Shown here: positions 1-9,777 of the stretch, piece after piece
Layout: each line of letters begins with the position of its first letter
How positions within the stretch are numbered: the first letter of the stretch is position 1
Assembly (NCBI RefSeq): GCF_024349685.1
Contig: NZ_AP025944.1
Coordinates: forward strand, 2,672,001-2,736,000
Source: Pseudomonas sp. LRP2-20
Lineage (GTDB): Bacteria > Pseudomonadota > Gammaproteobacteria > Pseudomonadales > Pseudomonadaceae
Direction of reading: 5' to 3'
Length of the DNA: 64,000 bases
The notes under the pieces: generated by a model
What the model saw: the letters and a program-made list of their open reading frames with translations, nothing else
Told to the model about the DNA's origin: nothing
Databases searched by the model: none
Position numbers and translations under genes: made by a program

Positions 1-1
1 G

Positions 2-1312
2 ATGCTCTCCAAGGACGACGAATACACCCCGACGCCGGCGGTGTCCCATGCCATCCTCTGCTACAACCGTGGCCGCAGCCAGGGCCTGGCCGATGGCATC
101 GTCATCACCCCGTCGCACAACCCGCCACAAAGCGGTGGTTTCAAGTACAACCCGCCCAACGGCGGCCCGGCCGACAGCGATGTGACCAAGTGGATCGAGG
201 CCAAGGCCAACGAACTGCTGGCCGCCGGCCTTGCCGGGGTCAAGCGCATGGAACATGCCCAGGCGTTGCAAGCTGCCACCACCCAGCGCCATGACTACGT
301 GGCCAACTACGTGGCCGATCTGGAAAATGTCATCGACTTCGACGTCATTCGTGGCGCCAACCTGCGCCTGGGCGTCGATCCGCTGGGCGGGGCAGGGGTG
401 CGCTACTGGTCGGCGATCGCCGAGCGCTACCAGCTGAACCTGGAAGTGGTGAACACCGAAGTCGACCCGACTTTCCGCTTCATGTGCGTGGACTGGGACG
501 GCCAGATCCGCATGGACCCATCCTCGCCTTACGCAATGCAAGGCCTGATCGGCCTGCGCGAGCGTTTCGACGTGGCCTTCGCCTGCGACCCGGACCACGA
601 CCGCCACGGCATCGTCACGCCAGACGGCTTGCTGCAGCCGAACAACTACCTGGCGGTGGCCATCGACTACCTGTACCGCCACCGTCCGCAATGGCGCAGC
701 GACGCAGCGGTGGGCAAGACCGTGGTGTCCAGCGGCCTGATTGATCGCGTCACCCAGGCCTTGGGCCGCAAGCTGTTCGAAGTGCCGGTGGGCTTCAAGT
801 TCTTCGCCCAGGGGCTGTTCGAAGGTTCGCTGGGCTTTGGCGGCGAAGAAAGCGCTGGCGCATCGTTCCTGCGCAAGGACGGCTCGGTCTGGGCCACCGA
901 CAAGGACGGCCTGATCCCGGCCTTGCTGGCAGCCGAGATGACTGCACGCACCGGGCGCAACCCGAGCCAGGCCTACAACGACCTGACCGACAAGCTTGGC
1001 AAGCCATTCTCCACCCGCGTCGAGGCCAAGGCCGATGCACGGCAGAAAGCGGCGCTCAGCAAGCTGGCACCGGAGCAGGTGAAGTCGACCGAATTGGCCG
1101 GTGAGCCGATCGTGCAGATCCTCAGCCATGCGCCGGGCAATGGCCAGGCGATCGGTGGCTTGAAGGTGATGACCGCCAACGGCTGGTTCGCCGCGCGGCC
1201 ATCGGGCACCGAAGACATCTACAAGATCTACGCCGAGAGCTTTGTCGACGAGGCGCACCTCAAGCGCCTGGTGGAAGAGGCGCAGGTGCTGGTGGATGCG
1301 GCGATTGCCTGA
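2..1312 (+). CDS. pgm: Phosphoglucomutase, alpha-D-glucose type (5' truncated by window edge)
   Basis: Interconverts glucose 1-phosphate and glucose 6-phosphate in the cytoplasm, feeding glycogen, trehalose and surface-sugar synthesis. The visible 436 residues contain the phosphoserine loop TPSHNPP, the metal-binding loop DPDHDRHG, the sugar-recognition GEESAG and the phosphate-binding PSGTED near the C-terminus, in family order. Enterobacterial Pgm has about 546 residues, so roughly 110 N-terminal residues lie upstream of the window; the first visible ATG is internal. The frame is intact to TGA at 1310. A strong inverted REP pair follows the stop, and the next gene is convergent. The assignment is secure because the match to the Pgm family runs along the whole visible length. 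Confidence 0.95.
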   Translation: MLSKDDEYTPTPAVSHAILCYNRGRSQGLADGIVITPSHNPPQSGGFKYNPPNGGPADSDVTKWIEAKANELLAAGLAGVKRMEHAQALQAATTQRHDYVANYVADLENVIDFDVIRGANLRLGVDPLGGAGVRYWSAIAERYQLNLEVVNTEVDPTFRFMCVDWDGQIRMDPSSPYAMQGLIGLRERFDVAFACDPDHDRHGIVTPDGLLQPNNYLAVAIDYLYRHRPQWRSDAAVGKTVVSSGLIDRVTQALGRKLFEVPVGFKFFAQGLFEGSLGFGGEESAGASFLRKDGSVWATDKDGLIPALLAAEMTARTGRNPSQAYNDLTDKLGKPFSTRVEAKADARQKAALSKLAPEQVKSTELAGEPIVQILSHAPGNGQAIGGLKVMTANGWFAARPSGTEDIYKIYAESFVDEAHLKRLVEEAQVLVDAAIA

Positions 1313-1339
1313 ATGACCTGAGCGGGGCTGCCTTGCAGC

Positions 1340-1427
1340 CCAATCGCCGGCAAGCCGGCTCCCACAGAAACTGCACAAGTCTCAAGGTATGTGCGGTCTC
1401 TGTGGGAGCCGGCTTGCCGGCGATTGG
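1340..1427. repeat. Inverted REP pair between pgm and the pirin gene
   Basis: Two 28-base arms, 1340-1367 and 1400-1427, are perfect reverse complements with core GCCGGCAAGCCGGCTCCCAC and a 32-base spacer. Outer GC-rich arms (about 1324-1341 and 1427-1444) extend the palindrome. This is the P. putida-type REP doublet. Its position between convergent genes suits transcript-end protection or termination. Confidence 0.85.
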
Positions 1428-1449
1428 GCCGCAAAGCGGCCCCCTTCAC

Positions 1450-2148
1450 TTACGCGACATCGACCAGGACGATTTCGCTGTCCTCGATCGCGGTGACCTT
1501 GAGCACTTCCTCCTGCTCGATCGCCACCCCATCCCGGCCCTTGGCACGCAGCCCATTGACCTCCACCAGCCCCTTGGCCGGCACCAGGTAACCCCGGCGC
1601 CCGGCGTCGAAGCGGTATTCGGCGGTTTCGCCAGCGCGCAGCGTCGCGGCCACCAACCGTGCGTCGGTACGGATCTGCAGGCTGTCTTCATCACCGGCAC
1701 GGCCACTGGCCAGGGTCACGAAGCCTTCGCCGCGCTCACCTTTCGGGAACGGGCGGGTCCCCCACGACGGCGCATCACCAGTACGCTCCGGCACGATCCA
1801 GATCTGGAAGATGCGGGTATCGACCTCTTCGAGGTTGTACTCGCTGTGCACGATGCCGCTACCGGCACTCATCACCTGCACGTCGCCAGCCTCGGTACGG
1901 CCTTTGTTGCCCAGGCTGTCCTGGTGGGTAATGGCGCCTTCACGCACATAGGTGATGATTTCCATGTCGCGGTGCGGGTGCGGCGGGAAGCCGCTGCCGG
2001 CAGCGATCAGGTCGTCGTTCCAGACCCGCAGGTTGCCCCAGTGCATGCGCGCCGGGTCGTAGTATTCGGCGAACGAGAAGTGGTGGTGAGCGTCAAGCCA
2101 GCCGTGGTTGGCGTGGCCGAGGCCTTCGAACGGTCGCAGTTGCAGCAT
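1450..2148 (-). CDS. Pirin family protein (quercetin dioxygenase-like bicupin)
   Basis: A 232-residue bicupin of the pirin/YhhW family; some members have quercetin 2,3-dioxygenase activity, but the physiological substrate is usually unknown. The N-terminal cupin shows the metal-site pattern HPHRDMEIITYV followed by SAGSGIVHSEYN, with the spaced His/His/His/Glu ligands of the family. The C-terminal cupin is divergent, as is normal for pirins. The ATG at 2148 is preceded by AAGGAG at good spacing. The gene is monocistronic and cytoplasmic, with no signal peptide. About 220 AT-richer bases separate it from the divergent helicase gene and should hold both promoters. Confidence 0.9.
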   Translation of the reverse strand: MLQLRPFEGLGHANHGWLDAHHHFSFAEYYDPARMHWGNLRVWNDDLIAAGSGFPPHPHRDMEIITYVREGAITHQDSLGNKGRTEAGDVQVMSAGSGIVHSEYNLEEVDTRIFQIWIVPERTGDAPSWGTRPFPKGERGEGFVTLASGRAGDEDSLQIRTDARLVAATLRAGETAEYRFDAGRRGYLVPAKGLVEVNGLRAKGRDGVAIEQEEVLKVTAIEDSEIVLVDVA

Positions 2149-2368
2149 GGTCGTGCTCCTTGAATCAGTGGAATGGAGCCATGATGCGACAAAAATAGAT
2201 CGAAAATAAGCGTAAATATCGGCTGATTATGATCAGTTTAGCGGATTGATAATGGCGATGTGGATTATGCGATTCATCGCCTAATGCACTGATCTGCAAG
2301 CATTCGCTGGCGATTTTCGGCGGATCCAGCCACCATGGTCCGCTGATTCGATCTTCAACGGAGTGACC

Positions 2369-4780
2369 GTGGCCAACGAGCAACCCCAGGCCCTCGCCGA
2401 ACTGACCCCGCCCGCCCAATTGCCCTGGTTTCGCCGCCTGGCTGCCCGCTTGCTGGGCCGTGGCCTGAACCGCCTGCAGGCGCAACATCGCGAATCCTGG
2501 AACCTCGGCCACGCACAGGGTTATGAAGCCGGTCGCCAGGTTTTGGTGATCCGCGATTCACGGCCGGATACCGCCGCCGTGCCCGACCGGGACGACAACC
2601 TCTTCGATGACTGGCGCCTGCCCCTGACTGCGGAGCTGAAAAAGCGCTTCAAGGCCGACGTTGCCCAGCGCCTGCCTGGCGAGGCCCAGCCCAGCGCGGC
2701 GCAGTGGAAGCTGATCTTCAGCGACACGCCGTCCACCTGCGTGGTGGCCGGTGCCGGGGCGGGCAAGTCGACCTCGCTGGTGCTGCGCATCCTGCTGCTG
2801 CGCCACTACCTGGGCTACGAGCTGGACGCGATGACCGTGGTCACCTTCACCCGTGAGTCGCGCAAGGATTTCATCAAGCGCCTGGTGCAGGTGTTCGCCC
2901 TCTGGCAGCTTGACCTGCAACCGGCCAAGGCGCGCGAGCTGGTGCGCACCTTCCATTCGCGGATCCTGCCGCTGGTGCGCAGCCTGCCGGGTTTCGGCCA
3001 GGTGCGCGCGTTCGAGACCCTGGGCAACGAGATGCCGGCTGGCCGCGAGGCCGAGGCCGACAGCAACCCGTTCGACCTGCGCCTGAACGATGCCCAGCGC
3101 CAGCAGCTCAACCAGTGCTACAGCCAGTTGCTCGGGCAAAGCCCGCGCTTCGCCGAGATCGTCGCCACCTTGCGCCGCGAGGCCCTGCAACTCAAGCCGC
3201 TGGACCCGGACCACCCGGATGTGCAGAAGCGCGTGCAGGTCACCCAGCTGGCCGCCCAGCGTGACGAAGAACTGTGCGACGTGATCGAAGACCTGTGGTT
3301 CGCCGCTGGCGCCTGGCCGATCAAGGGTATCGAGCCCTGCCGCGAAACGGTCCAGATCCGCGGCAGCCGCTTCCATGTGCATGGCCGCCTGGAAGGCCTC
3401 GATGCCTGGGTGGTGCTGGGCTTCGACCCGGCGGAAAGTGCCCAGTATCAACGGCCCGGCGCCAAGCTGGCGGTGCGTGCCGAGTGGGCGGTCAAGCGCA
3501 CCTTGTTGCAGGCGTTCTGCGACAAGCCGCTGATCTGGCTCGACAACTACGCCATGGCCCGGCGCCTGGCCGCCTCACTGGCCGGCGATGCCGTGGCCGG
3601 GCCCGGTTTCGAGTACAAGGTCAAGGGCGAGCTGGCCCCGGCACCGCTGCTCGATGCCTTTGTCGGCGCCGCCAACTTCATCGAGAACCTGGGCCTTGAG
3701 GTGAACCCGGCCGTGGCGGCCATGAGCTTCCCGTCCGGCGATCCCGATGCGTTGTTCTTCGAGGCGTTGGCCCTGTACTGGAAAGCCCTGGAGGCGCACC
3801 TGCTCGACCAGTCGCCACCGGTGATGAGCTACAACCGCATGTTCGCCCTGTTCGGCGAGAACAACCCGGAAAACCTGCAGTTGCTGCCCGACTCGCTGCT
3901 CAGGCCGCTGGCGCACCTGATGATCGATGAGTTCCAGGACGTTTCGCCTCAAATCGTCAGCTGGCTGCGCGCCAGCCTTGCGGAAATCCGCCGCCGTGGC
4001 CCGGCCATGCATACCGGGCGCAATGCCCAGCACTCATCGCTGATGTGTGTGGGCGACGACTGGCAGTCGATCTATGGCTGGCGCGGCAGTTCGCCGAAGT
4101 ATTTCATGGAGTTCACCAAGGCCTTCCCGTCACCGGCCAACACCCGCGTGATGCTGGTCGACAACTACCGCTGCCAGCAGCAGGTGATCGATGCCGCCGA
4201 GCACCTGGTGAAGGGCACGCCGGCCATTGCCGGCAAAAAGGCGCGGGCCAGTGGGCCGGCCGCCGAGCTGCCGGGCGCGCCCGTACGGGTCTTCGACCGT
4301 GACGAGGCGGCGCTGGGCCAGACGCTGATCGAGCATTACCAGCGCGGCGAGTCGGTGATGATGCTGTACCGCAAGGGCAGCGACAAAGCCCTGATGAACG
4401 AGCACCTGCACAGCGTCCTGAACGCCGAAGCCCAGTTGCCCGCCGAGCAACGGCGCCTGCGCCAACTGACCTACCATAGCGCCAAAGGCTTGCAGGCCGA
4501 TGCCGTGTTCATGCTGGGCGATTGCCAGTACCTGACCAGCTCGCCCTACAAGAACCAGGTGTACCAGCAGGCCGGCCTGGGCAAGGCCGGTGATGCACAG
4601 CCGTTCGACACTGCGCAGAAGGAGGAGGTGCAGCGCCTGGCCTATGTGGCGGTGACCCGCGCTGTCAGGCACTGCTATTGGCATGTCGAGGCGGCCAATG
4701 GTGACGCGGCGGCAGCGCCGCGTGCGTCCAGCCAGGTGGATGGGCGGCAGGCCTTCTTCGAAGACCTGCGTGGTCAATAG
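2369..4780 (+). CDS. UvrD/Rep-type superfamily 1 DNA helicase (helicase IV-like)
   Basis: ATP-dependent 3'-5' DNA helicase, likely cytoplasmic and acting in recombination or repair. Walker A AGAGAGKST lies near residue 130, Walker B DEFQDVSPQ near 518, motif III GDDWQSIYGWRG near 561, then HSAKGLQADAVF and the C-terminal YVAVTRA. DEFQDxSPQ and GDDWQ resemble E. coli HelD more than UvrD. Residues 1-110 are a family-specific extension that I do not recognise. Of two in-frame GTG codons (2363 and 2369), the second sits 5 bases after GGAG, so I place the start there, giving 803 residues. It ends 3 bases before the end of the convergent large gene. Confidence 0.88.
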   Translation: MANEQPQALAELTPPAQLPWFRRLAARLLGRGLNRLQAQHRESWNLGHAQGYEAGRQVLVIRDSRPDTAAVPDRDDNLFDDWRLPLTAELKKRFKADVAQRLPGEAQPSAAQWKLIFSDTPSTCVVAGAGAGKSTSLVLRILLLRHYLGYELDAMTVVTFTRESRKDFIKRLVQVFALWQLDLQPAKARELVRTFHSRILPLVRSLPGFGQVRAFETLGNEMPAGREAEADSNPFDLRLNDAQRQQLNQCYSQLLGQSPRFAEIVATLRREALQLKPLDPDHPDVQKRVQVTQLAAQRDEELCDVIEDLWFAAGAWPIKGIEPCRETVQIRGSRFHVHGRLEGLDAWVVLGFDPAESAQYQRPGAKLAVRAEWAVKRTLLQAFCDKPLIWLDNYAMARRLAASLAGDAVAGPGFEYKVKGELAPAPLLDAFVGAANFIENLGLEVNPAVAAMSFPSGDPDALFFEALALYWKALEAHLLDQSPPVMSYNRMFALFGENNPENLQLLPDSLLRPLAHLMIDEFQDVSPQIVSWLRASLAEIRRRGPAMHTGRNAQHSSLMCVGDDWQSIYGWRGSSPKYFMEFTKAFPSPANTRVMLVDNYRCQQQVIDAAEHLVKGTPAIAGKKARASGPAAELPGAPVRVFDRDEAALGQTLIEHYQRGESVMMLYRKGSDKALMNEHLHSVLNAEAQLPAEQRRLRQLTYHSAKGLQADAVFMLGDCQYLTSSPYKNQVYQQAGLGKAGDAQPFDTAQKEEVQRLAYVAVTRAVRHCYWHVEAANGDAAAAPRASSQVDGRQAFFEDLRGQ

Positions 4781-4783
4781 GCT

Positions 4784-7700
4784 TCAGTCCGGGTCGGCGT
4801 CAGCGGTCAACTGCTCGATCAGGGCAGTTTGCTCTTGCGCGACCCTGGCAGGCGTAAGGTTGTAAGCTGCAAGGTAGTGGCCCTCATTGAAGGTGACCGG
4901 TTTCAGCCGACCCGAGTCGTCTACCGGAGATTCTGGCAGTACCTCGCGCAGCAGGTCGATCACCCCGTCGCGTACTTCAGGGGTCAGGTCGCTGTCATCC
5001 GCGGAGGGGGCCTCCAGCAAGCTTTGCAAATGGCTCATCACGTCGACCCAGCGATTGCTCAGCGCCTCGAAGCGCTGGGCAAAACGAGTACGCAGGTAGA
5101 TGCGCCAATCCGGATCGCGTGCGATCCACGCGCGGCACCCCGCGCGGTCGTCAACCAGGCTCTGCACGTGCTGCTCTATGTTGAAGTAGGTGGTGGCCGA
5201 CAGCGGCGGTGCTGCGCCGAACCACTGGGCTGGGCCGGGTTCCGGGAAGTCGAGAAAGTCTGCGAGCTCTTCACGAAGGCTCAGGCGAATTTCCTCCAGG
5301 TCGGCATCGTCACGCAGCACCAGGTCGGGGGCGATATCATCCAGGTGGGCCAGGTGCGGCAATTGCAATACCGAGATATCTGCGTGCGGCTCGCGCTCCA
5401 GCACTTGCCTGAGCTGGGCGCGGCTGGCTTCTCGGCCTTCATGGATGGCACGCGCGCAGGCATTCACATTTTCGCGGGCGTACAGCCGGCTCATGGCCAG
5501 GAACATGCTATGGGGGTTACGATTGGTCACCAGCTCCATGTGAGTATCGACCAGCACCCGAACACTGCTCAAGGCGTCTGCCAACGTGTTGCCTTCTGCG
5601 AACTCGAAGCGGCCAGCAACGGTCTCCAGGCGTTGCCTCATATGGCTCGGAAGGTCCGGGTTGCCGAGGGTACCCGCCCGGGTGCGGTTTTCGCTGACCT
5701 GCTCTAGCAGGGGCCAAACATCGACGTCTATCCCCCTTGCGTGAATGTCGGCAACGCGGATCATCAGGTCTTCCAGCAGCGGGTGTCCGTCATTGTCAAA
5801 CAGCTGCTGCCAGAGTGCCCGCCGTGCCTGGTTGGCGCCGAGTAGCCAGCGGTTGGCTTCAATTTGTACACCCCGTTCTGCGAGCTGCTGGGCAATGGCG
5901 TCAGCCAGGTCGTTCTGCCGGAAACGCCAGCGGGTCGGCTCCTGAGCGGTGCGTAGTGCGGCCACGAAGGGACTCTGCAGTACGCGCTGCAGATCCGGTA
6001 TTTCGGTCAAGGCATTGCCGTTCAGTTCCAGCGTGTGTAAACCCGGTGCCGGTCGTTCCATCAGCGCTGTCAATCCGCCTGGCCAGACGCTCAGGCCGCA
6101 ATCGTTGAGGTTCAATGTGGCCAGATGCGCCAGGTGCTCCAGGCCTGACAGGCTGCGAATCGGGTTTCCGTGCAGACCGAGCGACTGCAGGTCAGGCATT
6201 GAGGCAAGCGAATCGCCCTCGGTGATCGTCAGCTCCGTCAGCCCATTGTTGCTCAGGTCGAGAGCGCGCAGGTTGCGGGCGCTGGCCAGCGCCGCGAGCA
6301 GCGAAGGCACTTGTAACCGGGGGTTGCCAGACACACTCAGGTGGCGCAGGTTCGGAAAACTCTGCAGGAAGTCTGCCGGTATTTGTTCAAGGCCGATCGC
6401 ATCAATATCCAGGCGGACGATGTGATCCATCCTTGCTGGCAGGGAGGGCAGGATTTCGATGTGCATGGATTCGAGGGTGAAGCGCTCAGAGAAGTCCCGG
6501 CGCCAGACGCGGTTGATCTGTTCTCGCAGGCGTGCACGTGATGCCTTTTGCTCGGGGGTGCCGGCGACCACCCACGTACGAAGATGGTCATCCAGATTCA
6601 GCTGTTCCCGTTCCAGGGCAGTGATCTGTTCACCTACGTTGCCACGTTGGCGCAATGTGGCCAGCAAGGCATCGCGCTGGGTGGCGTCGAGCGTCGGGTA
6701 CAGCCGCTGCAGGCGGCGCTGTTCTATGCCCTGTTGGCCCAGACCAGCCCATGCCTTGAGGCTTTTCCAGCCCGCCAGGGGATAGCCGAGGCGACCCTCT
6801 GGCAGCCGATGCGGCGCCACGAAACGCGGCTTGATCGCGCGTTGACCGAGCAGGCGAGCAGCCTGGACGCGGTCGGCAGCTATCATTTCGAAACGTTGCG
6901 CTGCATTTGAGGTTGGGTGTTGAGCCTGCAGGGCCGCGTCCAGTTTGAGGCTGTCGGTATTGGCCAGCGATGGGCGAAGCAAGCCGAGCAAGGCGCGGTC
7001 CAGTTGCACAGCGGCTTGCTGCAGACGCGCCTGTTCGGCGATGCGCAGCGGTACGCGCGATAGCGTCAGGCGCTCCCGCTCATCGGGACTGGCCAGGCTG
7101 ACGATCTCTTGCAGTACTCTGTCGGGCAAGCGCGGGAACTGTCTGCCCAATGCGGTCTGGGCAGGATCGAGAGGTTGGCGGTTGCTCGCCACCAAGCTGT
7201 CGAAGATCGCTGCGCGCTTGCCCTGCAACTGGTCACCGAGCTTGCCGGCCAGCGCTTTTGCCTGTTGCGCCCTTGGCGTGTCGGCCAGCAGGGCGCGCAG
7301 GGTATCGTCACTCAGCTGGCGCGTGACTGCCTGGCACAATTCGCCGCTCTCCAGGTCGTTCAGGGTGATCTCGATCTCCATCTGGCCAGGGGCCCACGGT
7401 GCGCCCAGGCGCACATGGTTGCCAAAAGGCTCCGGGCCTTCGAATACCTTGAGCACGTGATTGTCCGGCCAGCCCGTCAATTGCAGCAGTTGCGGCAATG
7501 CATAGTGCTTGTAAGCGACCAAAGGCTTGCTCTGGCGGACGCGTTCGGCAATCTGGTCTGCCTCGTGGTCCCAAGTCAGGCGCTGTAAGGCATCCAGTAA
7601 CCGCGCCTGAGCAGGCTCACTGGTCAGGTGCACCCGACGCAAGGTGGCGATGTCGATGCCGGTGCAGCGCAGGGCGCCGGTCAGTTCGGTATCCTCAAGT

Positions 7701-9523
7701 ACGTTGGCAAACGGCGTCAGGCGGCGCAGGAGCTTTGCATCATTCCAGTCATGGGGCTGCTCGTGGGCCAGGCGCCAGGCTCCCTGGCCGTTGCCGTGCA
7801 GCTGCGGGGAATAGGCCGTCGGGTCGCTGGGGTGACGGGCATGCCACTGACCCGAGCGCTCCTCAAAGACCTCGAGAAGCTGGTTATCAAGTTGCACATA
7901 GGTCTTGCCGTCGCAGTGGTAGAGACCTTGATCATCAGGCAGCACGGACTCGGGTAAGGTCATGTCGCTGAAGTAGCCGGTCATGTCGGAGTTCCAAAGT
8001 ACCTCCTTGCCTTCTTTCCTGACGCTTTCCAGCGCGTCGACGAACCCCGATGCCTTGAGCGCCTTGCTGGCACCCGCGAAACCAGCCGCCACCACGGCAT
8101 TGATGGCCAACGACTCGAGTTGCTGCAGTGCCTCGTGGGTGTCGCCTTCTTCCCACGCCTCGAAACCGGTGAATACCGAGTCCATCAAGTCGTAGGCAAA
8201 CACCCCGAGCATCACCGCATCCAGCCCGGGGACGAAGAAAGCGGCGACATTTAGCAGGTTCATGCCTGCGTCCACCCATTGCTGCAGCCGCGCCTTGCGG
8301 GCCTTGGCGTTGGCATCGGCGGTGGGCACTGCGATGGCGCGGGCATCTGCCTTGAGGCGGCGCTTGTGGCTGTGGAACAGCACTGGCCAGATGGACAAGA
8401 CCAGGCGGGTTCGGTTGAAACGCAGCTCGGGCTTCTTGCGCAGTTTGCGCACCCCGTCGCGAGTTTCGAACAAGGCGTCATCGAACTTGCGGCTGAGTTC
8501 GGCTTGGTTGTTCTTCTCTGCGAAACCGACCAGACGCTGGCGGAAGGTGGTTTGCGGCAAGCGCTGGCGCAGGTGCGCACGGGCTTCTGCCGATGAAGCA
8601 AATTCCCTTACCGGGTGCTCGCTGTCCTGGGGGATGTAGAGAATGCAGGGGTTGATCTGGCTGGCCTCATCCGGGCCGATCAGCAGAACATCATGTATCG
8701 GGATGTCGAACAGGCTGAAGCGCCAGCAGTGCAGCGTGTGCTCACCGTAGCGTGGCGTGCTGGTGCCGTCGCACAGTTGAGCCAGGGCATCGCGACCTTT
8801 GCTCGACAGCAGGTCTTTGAGTGCAGCGATCTCTGCCTCGGTGCTCAACGCCTGTCGGCTTGCGTCTATCCACAGCTGCTGGATCGTCGCCTGTGCCGGG
8901 CCGTCGTAAATACTCTGCAGGTGTTCCTGATACTGGCGGCCCAGGTCCAGATCACGGCAAAGGTCGACGAACGCTTGAAGTTCGAGGTCGGGCAGCGGTG
9001 CGTCGTTGTTCGGGCCAACGGTCAGGGCGTCGAACGGGCCCAGGTCGTCTGGCCCCTGAAAATTGTGCAGTGCGGCCTCCAGTAATGAGCGCCTTTGTGC
9101 CGGCCCATCAGGGCGCTTGATCAGTTCAGGCTCATTGCCGAAATCCAGGCCAGGGGGATTTTGCTGCGTGGTATAGACCTTGAACGGCTGGTGCAGGTAT
9201 TGGGCTTTTTCGACGTCGATAGCCTGGGCCAGCCGGCGCTCCAGCAAAGGCTTGCAGAATTCGCCGATCTGCCTGAAGTCCTTGAGCGCTGTTCGCAGCG
9301 CCTTGTATTGCATATCGCGCAACGCGATGAGCTGGCGAACTTGAGTCTGATCTTCAGCGCTGGCGGCGGCGAACCAGGCATGGGGCGAGCCGTTTTCGTC
9401 GAGGTAGTCCTTGCGTACGCGCTGCACGATGCGGCTGATGTGTTCGGGGTGCAGGGTCCGAGCCCAGGCGGGAAGGGTGCGGACAATCTGGGCCTGGTGA
9501 TAGGGCACGGTAGTGCTGTTCAT
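4784..9523 (-). CDS. Giant dermonecrotic-toxin-like/LRR protein with degenerate NEL (E3 ligase-like) C-terminus
   Basis: A 1579-residue protein. The helical N-terminus has the DLCRDLDLGRQYQEHL signature (residues 188-202) of the dermonecrotic-toxin-like domain found in large Pseudomonas effectors. Hydrophobic segments follow at about 420-450 and 465-488. Five or six leucine-rich repeats span about 1020-1180. Residues 1225-1500 follow the layout of NEL ubiquitin-ligase domains: RWLLG opening, a helical region, EIRLSLREELADFLDFP, and the WRIYLRTRFAQRFEAL helix. NEL enzymes use a cysteine in a CxD motif, but no cysteine occurs between residues 1142 and 1356. The start ATG at 9523 follows CGGAG by 8 bases; the frame stays open 135 codons further upstream, but that part overlaps the opposite gene's start and lacks family features. 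No signal peptide; family members are type III-delivered or unassigned. Confidence 0.8.
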   Translation of the reverse strand: MNSTTVPYHQAQIVRTLPAWARTLHPEHISRIVQRVRKDYLDENGSPHAWFAAASAEDQTQVRQLIALRDMQYKALRTALKDFRQIGEFCKPLLERRLAQAIDVEKAQYLHQPFKVYTTQQNPPGLDFGNEPELIKRPDGPAQRRSLLEAALHNFQGPDDLGPFDALTVGPNNDAPLPDLELQAFVDLCRDLDLGRQYQEHLQSIYDGPAQATIQQLWIDASRQALSTEAEIAALKDLLSSKGRDALAQLCDGTSTPRYGEHTLHCWRFSLFDIPIHDVLLIGPDEASQINPCILYIPQDSEHPVREFASSAEARAHLRQRLPQTTFRQRLVGFAEKNNQAELSRKFDDALFETRDGVRKLRKKPELRFNRTRLVLSIWPVLFHSHKRRLKADARAIAVPTADANAKARKARLQQWVDAGMNLLNVAAFFVPGLDAVMLGVFAYDLMDSVFTGFEAWEEGDTHEALQQLESLAINAVVAAGFAGASKALKASGFVDALESVRKEGKEVLWNSDMTGYFSDMTLPESVLPDDQGLYHCDGKTYVQLDNQLLEVFEERSGQWHARHPSDPTAYSPQLHGNGQGAWRLAHEQPHDWNDAKLLRRLTPFANVLEDTELTGALRCTGIDIATLRRVHLTSEPAQARLLDALQRLTWDHEADQIAERVRQSKPLVAYKHYALPQLLQLTGWPDNHVLKVFEGPEPFGNHVRLGAPWAPGQMEIEITLNDLESGELCQAVTRQLSDDTLRALLADTPRAQQAKALAGKLGDQLQGKRAAIFDSLVASNRQPLDPAQTALGRQFPRLPDRVLQEIVSLASPDERERLTLSRVPLRIAEQARLQQAAVQLDRALLGLLRPSLANTDSLKLDAALQAQHPTSNAAQRFEMIAADRVQAARLLGQRAIKPRFVAPHRLPEGRLGYPLAGWKSLKAWAGLGQQGIEQRRLQRLYPTLDATQRDALLATLRQRGNVGEQITALEREQLNLDDHLRTWVVAGTPEQKASRARLREQINRVWRRDFSERFTLESMHIEILPSLPARMDHIVRLDIDAIGLEQIPADFLQSFPNLRHLSVSGNPRLQVPSLLAALASARNLRALDLSNNGLTELTITEGDSLASMPDLQSLGLHGNPIRSLSGLEHLAHLATLNLNDCGLSVWPGGLTALMERPAPGLHTLELNGNALTEIPDLQRVLQSPFVAALRTAQEPTRWRFRQNDLADAIAQQLAERGVQIEANRWLLGANQARRALWQQLFDNDGHPLLEDLMIRVADIHARGIDVDVWPLLEQVSENRTRAGTLGNPDLPSHMRQRLETVAGRFEFAEGNTLADALSSVRVLVDTHMELVTNRNPHSMFLAMSRLYARENVNACARAIHEGREASRAQLRQVLEREPHADISVLQLPHLAHLDDIAPDLVLRDDADLEEIRLSLREELADFLDFPEPGPAQWFGAAPPLSATTYFNIEQHVQSLVDDRAGCRAWIARDPDWRIYLRTRFAQRFEALSNRWVDVMSHLQSLLEAPSADDSDLTPEVRDGVIDLLREVLPESPVDDSGRLKPVTFNEGHYLAAYNLTPARVAQEQTALIEQLTADADPD

Positions 9524-9777
9524 GCGCGATGCTCCGTGGTTGAGGGAGGCATCAGTCGACCGGTATCGCCTGGCGCTGTGGTGGTATTTAATTGCATGCG
9601 CAGGTCGGTCCTGTGCACGCGAGGGTCGGTAGGGGAGCAGCGTGGACGGGTTGCCTGGGGGATGGTGGAGTACGGCATGGCGTGGGCATGCCGTGTGGGT
9701 GGCGTCGGCGCACGGGGAGTGGGCCGACGCCACGTGATGCCTGGCCACGGGCCGGCACTCTGTCAGGGAGAACTTCG

